From Brevibacillus centrosporus (lineage in GTDB: Bacteria; Bacillota; Bacilli; Brevibacillales; Brevibacillaceae): a stretch of 64,000 nucleotides of DNA. Below the pieces are notes generated by a model, which made no database searches, was not told the DNA's origin, and saw only the letters and a list, made by a program, of their open reading frames with translations. The position numbers were made by a program, and so were the translations under genes. Shown one piece after another: positions 60,123 through 64,000 of this stretch (the stretch's first letter is position 1; the number at the start of each line of letters is the position of its first letter). The DNA lies in the NCBI RefSeq assembly GCF_003710815.1, contig NZ_RHHP01000026.1:62001-126000 (forward strand). Reading direction: 5' to 3'.

Positions 60123-60680
60123 ATGGACCTTACAACATTAATGAATTCTGGGAGGACGTTAATGGGAATTTTAAGTGGCAATCCTCAAAATGAACCCATG
60201 CATTACGGTGAAGTCTTCGGTATATGGAGTTATCTTTCTACCACGAAAGGCTTGCTTGTAGGTTATCAGACGTTCATCAACCATACTGGTGATAAGGACT
60301 TGAAAAACTTTTTGGAAGACCTTACCCAAAGTATGAGGCAGGAAATCCGTCAGGTAGAGGATCTTCTGAAGGTTAACAGCGTTGGATTACCTCCATCCCC
60401 ACCTGAACGCCCTGTCGCGAACCTAGAGAGCATACCGGTTGGCGCCCGGTTCAATGACCCAGAAATTGCAGCTGGTGTTTCCAGAGATATTGCAGCTGGC
60501 TTGATAACGTGTAGCCAAATCATGGGGCAAGCCATCCGAGAAGATATCGGGATGATGTTTGGTCAATTCCACACGGCAAAAGCTCAGTTTGGTGGTAGAC
60601 TTCTAAGAATCAATAAGGAAAAAGGATGGTTAGTGCCACCGCCACTTCATTTACAAACCCCCGAGCTCGTTCACGCTTGA
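60123..60680 (+). CDS. DUF3231-family protein, single-domain
   Basis: 185 residues, helical. EPMHYGEVFGIWSYLSTTKGLLVGYQTFINHTGDKDLKNFLEDL and the DIGMMFGQFHTAKAQFGGRLLRINKEKGWLVPPP segment are typical of DUF3231, a ferritin-like family of spore formers. Most members carry two copies of this domain (about 330 residues); this one has one. AAGGAGAACTC precedes the ATG. Monocistronic with its own terminator. Confidence 0.8.
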   Translation: MDLTTLMNSGRTLMGILSGNPQNEPMHYGEVFGIWSYLSTTKGLLVGYQTFINHTGDKDLKNFLEDLTQSMRQEIRQVEDLLKVNSVGLPPSPPERPVANLESIPVGARFNDPEIAAGVSRDIAAGLITCSQIMGQAIREDIGMMFGQFHTAKAQFGGRLLRINKEKGWLVPPPLHLQTPELVHA

Positions 60681-60691
60681 GTTAAGGGCTT

Positions 60692-60727
60692 CCCCCCTCT
60701 AAGACCCACTTCCTTAGAGGGGGGTTT
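60692..60727 (+). terminator. Terminator of the DUF3231 gene
   Basis: CCCCCCTCTAAG and CTTAGAGGGGGG pair perfectly around a 9-nt loop, then TTTGAATTT. Confidence 0.88.
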
Positions 60728-60973
60728 GAATTTCCACGAAAGGAAAGGAAGTTAGCAACAAATCGAACCTGAGCCTGGCCAAGTTTTTTATAATAATTCA
60801 TATGATGCTTTTGCTGTAGCTCTACACGTTCCATCCTCATAGCGCTTAGGAACTTCTTCGTAGTTGAGCAATGGAAGCGTTACCCACCAAATATTACCCT
60901 TATGTATTACGCAACAATATAGATGGAGAAGATATCTATCGTTACTCTTGAAACGATTCGAGGAGGGATTGAA

Positions 60974-61120
60974 TTGGTGAAATATCGCTGTTTTTACTGT
61001 GAACAAGAAACAGACAGCGTCCGCCAAATCACGTTTTTCCAAGGTAAACAGGATCGCGACGAACTTTTGTGTGATTCCTGTCATGCGGATTGGATTGAAT
61101 CCCTGAAGAGTGAGCCGTAG
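60974..61120 (+). CDS. Small zinc-ribbon protein, 48 aa
   Basis: The peptide contains two CxxC pairs, YRCFYCEQETDSV and LLCDSCHADWIE, 28 residues apart, a treble-clef or zinc-ribbon pattern. GAGGAGG lies 7 nt before the TTG at 60974; the GTG next to it is also possible. A hairpin follows the stop. Family not recognised. Confidence 0.6.
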   Translation: MVKYRCFYCEQETDSVRQITFFQGKQDRDELLCDSCHADWIESLKSEP

Positions 61121-61139
61121 ACGGAGTAACGAACCCCAC

Positions 61140-61172
61140 ACCCACCTTCGTAGCAACCCTACAAGGTGGGTC
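61140..61172 (+). terminator. Hairpin after the 48-aa zinc-ribbon gene
   Basis: ACCCACCTT-GTAG pairs with CTAC-AAGGTGGGT, one bulged base; the downstream T-run is weak (CGTTTA). Confidence 0.65.
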
Positions 61173-61556
61173 GTTTATTCCCAACAACCCTGTGATGAGA
61201 TTCGTAGTCTCGTGTGACACCACATATCAAAAAAATCCGTCACGCGCCGATACCTTCACTTCCCAATAAGATTCTTTGATGTATATGGATCATACTCTTG
61301 AATGCATCACCACCACCTATTGAATTTGTTTGCAAAAATAGCACTGCATGGGTGCTCAGGTACCTATTTTTTTCATAATAAGTGCTGGGATCGTCTTTCA
61401 TCCGTGTGCATCAAAGGCCAAGCCTGAAATCCAGGCTCCGGCTTCACCTTACCTTTTCAAACATTTAACACTTTACCGCGCTATACTAACGATATTAATA
61501 TAACACTTGCACTTATTTCACAAATAATATGTACCATTCTGAGGAGATGACTTGTC
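61173..61556. other. Intergenic region without supported genes
   Basis: About 380 bp. A short inverted repeat occurs near 61427-61446 (GCCTGAAATCCAGGC). No gene, RNA or known repeat can be supported. Confidence 0.5.
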
Positions 61557-61805
61557 ATGGAGCATTCCGTTCCACGTATTATCCCTCCCTCGCAATGCTA
61601 TTCATGCGGGTGTCAAAAGTTTCATAAGGATGAGAGGAGAGTGTATACCTATCAAGACTACATAAACAACAACACCTTGATGGTTCAGGTACACCGCCGA
61701 AGATATCGCTGTGCGAATTGCGGTACGAAACAATGGGATCAATATGCGGAGCATCCACGTACTCAAGAAAAACGTACCGGTTTATTTTCTGGGAAGCCTC
61801 TTTAA
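61557..61805 (+). CDS. Zinc-ribbon protein, possible ISL3-type transposase N-terminus
   Basis: 82 residues with CYSCGCQK near residue 14 and YRCANCGTKQWDQ near residue 50, separated by a basic strand segment (MVQVHRRRYRCANC). This resembles the zinc-binding start of ISL3-family transposases, but the helix-turn-helix and DDE domain are missing. GAGGAGATGACTTGTC precedes the ATG. It could be a stand-alone zinc ribbon. Confidence 0.5.
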   Translation: MEHSVPRIIPPSQCYSCGCQKFHKDERRVYTYQDYINNNTLMVQVHRRRYRCANCGTKQWDQYAEHPRTQEKRTGLFSGKPL

Positions 61806-62041
61806 GTAGAAATGAAAAGAAATTCATCCACAAAAATATCTCCCTGTAGCAACATGAAATACGTAAGCATTGGTTGCCCTTCGATTCCACTTCCTCCTAT
61901 ACTGTCCATATTGGAAGATATAGGGAGGGGTGGTTTCTCATGAAGAAAAACACAGCTTTACTCGAACGTATACAGAAAGCCAATCCTTTCCACATCGGAA
62001 GGATTAACTTTTTTCAACTGGAACGGTTCTATCCGTTTTAT

Positions 62042-62384
62042 TTACAGGGCAGTCCAGCCGCCATCGATCACCAGCTCTGCACCCGTCATAAAGCGAGATT
62101 CGTCGGACGCCAAATAGAGGGCTCCATACGCAATATCTTCCGGCTCACCGAAATAAGGGAGCTGGGTGTGCGCTTGATAATACGGAATCGCGCCTCCTTC
62201 CTCCATCGACGGCAGCCGATTTGGACAGGACGCGCAGGGCACCTTTGGCTGCCGTATACGGACTGGTCCCGGCCATGATAGAGCCGCCGCCCGCTTTTTG
62301 CATTTCCGAAAACACGTACTTCATCCCGATCACGCAGCCGTTGAGGTTGATATCCGTGACTTTATTCCACTCGGACATCTCCAT
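62042..62384 (-). pseudogene. Short-chain dehydrogenase/reductase remnant
   Basis: Two frames give SDR fragments: WNKVTDINLNGCVIGMKYVFSEMQKAGGGSI and SPYTAAKGALRVLSKSAAVD (with the YxxxK motif), then MEEGGAIPYYQAHTQLPYFGEPEDIAYGALYLASDESRFMTGAELVIDGGWTAL in another. The N-terminal NAD-binding half is absent, about ten residues are missing after GGGSI, and roughly 35 are missing with a frameshift after SAAVD. Not functional. Confidence 0.8.
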
Positions 62385-62505
62385 GATGGCAATGGTGTTC
62401 GGACTAGAAATACCTGCATTTGTTCATATAATTAGAGCAATCGGCTACTTTCAGGCAACCAACACGTCTCTGCATTCCGTTGTTTTATCGTCACATCGCA
62501 GGTTT

Positions 62506-62934
62506 GTGTCGACGAAATGCGTGATGCGTACTCGGCAAATGCTCCGAGATGCGCTGGTGGAATTGATTCATGAGCAAGGCTATGAAAAGATTACCGTTCA
62601 GGACATTGCAAAAAGAGCGACGCAAAATCGCGCCACCTTTTACCTGCACTATCGCGACAAACTCGATCTGCTGGAGCAAAGCTCACAGGAAATCCTGCTG
62701 GATCTCGTGGAGAGTATGAACCTCTCCTATTCCAAGGAAGAGACGTTTGACATTCACAGCGAACAGCCGCACGACAATTTTGTCTACCTGTTTGAGCATA
62801 TTTCGCAGAATGCCAAGCTGTACAAGGTCTTTCTGTCTGAAAAGGACATGCCGTACACGTCCAAATACATGGCTACGCAGCTCTTGCGGGTGGCTATTCT
62901 GGGGCCATATGCGGATAATCCGTTTATTAAATAG
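62506..62934 (+). pseudogene. TetR-family regulator with internal deletion
   Basis: The HTH half is normal: TRQMLRDALVELIHEQGYEKITVQDIAKRATQNRATFYLHYRDKLDLLE. The C-terminal domain jumps from ISQNAKLYKVFLSEKD to MPYTSKYMATQLLRVAILGPYADNPF; in relatives about 50 residues stand between these blocks. The frame is intact, giving about 142 residues instead of ~190. The start is unclear (GTG 62506 or ATG 62524, neither with a good ribosome site). It is divergent from the SDR remnant. Confidence 0.7.
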
Positions 62935-62982
62935 AGCAGCCGTCTCTCGGTTTCGTTCCCGAGAAACGGCTGCTCTCTGTTT
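62934..62982. terminator. Terminator between TetR remnant and creatininase gene
   Basis: GAGCAGCCGT-TCTCGG pairs with CCGAGA-ACGGCTGCTC around a 7-nt loop, followed by TCTGTTTTCC on the plus strand. It lies between convergent genes. Confidence 0.8.
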
Positions 62983-62990
62983 TCCACTCA

Positions 62991-63740
62991 TCATTTGTAA
63001 GAGACATTCCACGTTTCATGCAAGAAAAGAGAAATGCGATCGACTGACCTCTGAATCAGCGCCTCTCCCTTTTCACGACTCGCCAGACTGGGATAGCCAA
63101 TCGTCCCTAATTCTGTCTTTGTACCGTACCGGGCGTATTTGATCACATCGGGGAACGAATCCTTCTGCTTCGGCACTTCATCTACCGCCTGCACCAGATC
63201 GACTAGCTCCGGATACAGGTAAAGCAGGACGGACGTTCCCGCTTCCCCGGCGTGGCCGTGCGCGACTTCTCCCGACTCTACGATCCCTTGATCCTGTGCC
63301 TTGATAAAACGCCAGCAGTCAATCTGCGCGCATCGCAGCTCAGGGCGTCCCCTCAGCGTTTGGGAGACGTGATTCACCATCGCCACATTCCCTGCATGCC
63401 CGTTGATAAACAGGAAGTTAGTAAAGCCCCATTTGACCAGGCTGTCTACCACATCTTTCAGATAGCCTTTGAAGCTATCTGGTGTAATCGTAATCGTCCC
63501 TGGAAAGTCATCGAGCGCAGAAGAATCTCCTACCTCCAAAGAGGGTCCGATGATTGCGTGCACGCGCTCAGCGACGAGCTCTGCAAGCTTCGTGGCGACA
63601 AGCATATCCGAGCCCATCGGCAAATGCGGGCCGTACACCTCACAAGCTCCTGTTGGGATGATGACCAAGTCTGTTTGCTTTTTACGCTCCAGAAACGTCG
63701 TCCAGCTCATTTCTTTCATTCGATTCGTTGCAACAGCCAT
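62991..63740 (-). CDS. Creatininase-family amidohydrolase
   Basis: 249 residues from ATG 63740, with GGGGGAG 9 nt upstream. Metal ligands of the family are visible: GACEVYGPHLPMGSD (E, H, D), then TNFLFINGHAGNVAM and GHAGEAGTSVLLYLYP. Members hydrolyse creatinine or act in riboflavin, F420 and mycofactocin pathways; the substrate here is unknown. It lies 20 bp before the end of an oligopeptide ABC ATPase gene, suggesting a role in using an imported amide or peptide. Confidence 0.85.
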   Translation of the reverse strand: MAVATNRMKEMSWTTFLERKKQTDLVIIPTGACEVYGPHLPMGSDMLVATKLAELVAERVHAIIGPSLEVGDSSALDDFPGTITITPDSFKGYLKDVVDSLVKWGFTNFLFINGHAGNVAMVNHVSQTLRGRPELRCAQIDCWRFIKAQDQGIVESGEVAHGHAGEAGTSVLLYLYPELVDLVQAVDEVPKQKDSFPDVIKYARYGTKTELGTIGYPSLASREKGEALIQRSVDRISLFLHETWNVSYK

Positions 63741-63759
63741 GATAGATCTCCCCCTATTG

Positions 63760-64000
63760 CTATTCATACAAGTGACAGGCGACAAAGCGGCCGTCCCGAT
63801 TTTGAAACACTGGCTTCACGGTTTTGCATCTATCCATGACTGCCGGGCAGCGCGGATGAAACGTGCACCCCGCAGGTGGATTGGCCGGGCTTGGCACATC
63901 TCCGCGAAGAACGATTCGCTCTTTCTTGGCTAACGGATTGGGAGTGGGCACAGCCGATAGCAATGCCTGCGTATAGGGATGCTGCGGGGAATCAAACAGC
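63760..64000 (-). CDS. Oligopeptide/dipeptide ABC transporter ATP-binding protein, C-terminus only
   Basis: The last 79 residues of an OppF/DppF/OppD-type ATPase: SPQHPYTQALLSAVPTPNPL, then the C-terminal extension CTFHPRCPAVMDRCKTVKPVF. The HPYT and cysteine-containing FHPRCP motifs are specific to this family. The ATP-binding core lies beyond the window edge. Confidence 0.88.
   Translation of the reverse strand, partial: LFDSPQHPYTQALLSAVPTPNPLAKKERIVLRGDVPSPANPPAGCTFHPRCPAVMDRCKTVKPVFQNRDGRFVACHLYE

Noticed and set aside
61940..62278. A plus-strand frame with a fair ribosome site running through the SDR remnant
   Set aside because: Only the first ~38 codons are outside the SDR remnant and a hairpin lies within them; the rest is antisense of the pseudogene. 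Possibly a truncated gene start, but unsupported.
1..64000. CRISPR array, tRNA or rRNA genes, prophage
   Set aside because: No regularly spaced direct repeats, no tRNA-like cloverleaf with TTCGAATC-type arm, no rRNA sequence and no phage structural genes were seen.

Overview
The window reads as chromosome of a spore-forming Firmicute of the Paenibacillaceae, most likely Brevibacillus. The grounds are the germination-receptor operons, coat-F proteins, T-box and S-box leaders, a GlnR/TnrA-type box, a FadR-type box, a fadNAE operon and a BmrC/BmrD-like exporter pair. Most of it is ordinary core genome of moderate GC. About 49.2-52.3 kb is clearly AT-rich and looks acquired.

Layout: 1-9.7 kb holds a CAP-domain protein (cut by the window edge), an acyl-CoA synthetase, an MFS exporter, the bmrC-bmrD pair, a GNAT enzyme and a wrecked peptide-binding lipoprotein gene. 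9.7-17.7 kb is the methionine salvage locus. mtnK-mtnA (minus) and mtnW-X-B-D (plus) each sit behind their own SAM-I riboswitch, with an ECF sigma/anti-sigma pair between them. 17.7-24.7 kb has an intact gerA-gerB-gerC receptor operon and, divergent from it, a second ger operon in which all three genes are broken. 24.7-31.5 kb is the fadN-A-E beta-oxidation operon with an upstream operator, then an SLH-domain protein. 31.8-35 kb is a two-gene ABC transporter and an unknown gene. 35.2-40.3 kb is a lipoprotein, then a proline T-box in front of proB-proA-proC and a P-loop/Asp23-like gene. 40.4-49.2 kb has two small coat proteins, a divergent MocR/LysE pair, a phosphate transporter with its DUF47 partner, an Eis-like acetyltransferase, an M42 peptidase and a PadR-controlled membrane operon. 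49.2-52.3 kb is the AT-rich island with a secreted metzincin protease and a MITE-like element. 52.3-60.7 kb has an ATP-grasp enzyme, a flavin monooxygenase, a cupredoxin-fold protein, an MFS gene, ispH, panE, and a beta-type glutamine synthetase behind a GlnR/TnrA box. 60.7-64 kb has small zinc-ribbon proteins, a decayed SDR/TetR pair, a creatininase-family enzyme and the C-terminus of an oligopeptide ABC ATPase.

The most unusual signal is a dispersed family of structured intergenic elements of about 85-117 bp (five full copies and one truncated). All lie in the same orientation. Nearly all are fused to the T-run of a Rho-independent terminator and stand 35-182 bp upstream of the next start codon. 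Paired substitutions between copies preserve their hairpins. A second theme is gene decay by internal deletion: five clusters or genes (peptide-binding protein, second ger operon, SDR, TetR) have lost internal segments while keeping recognisable ends.
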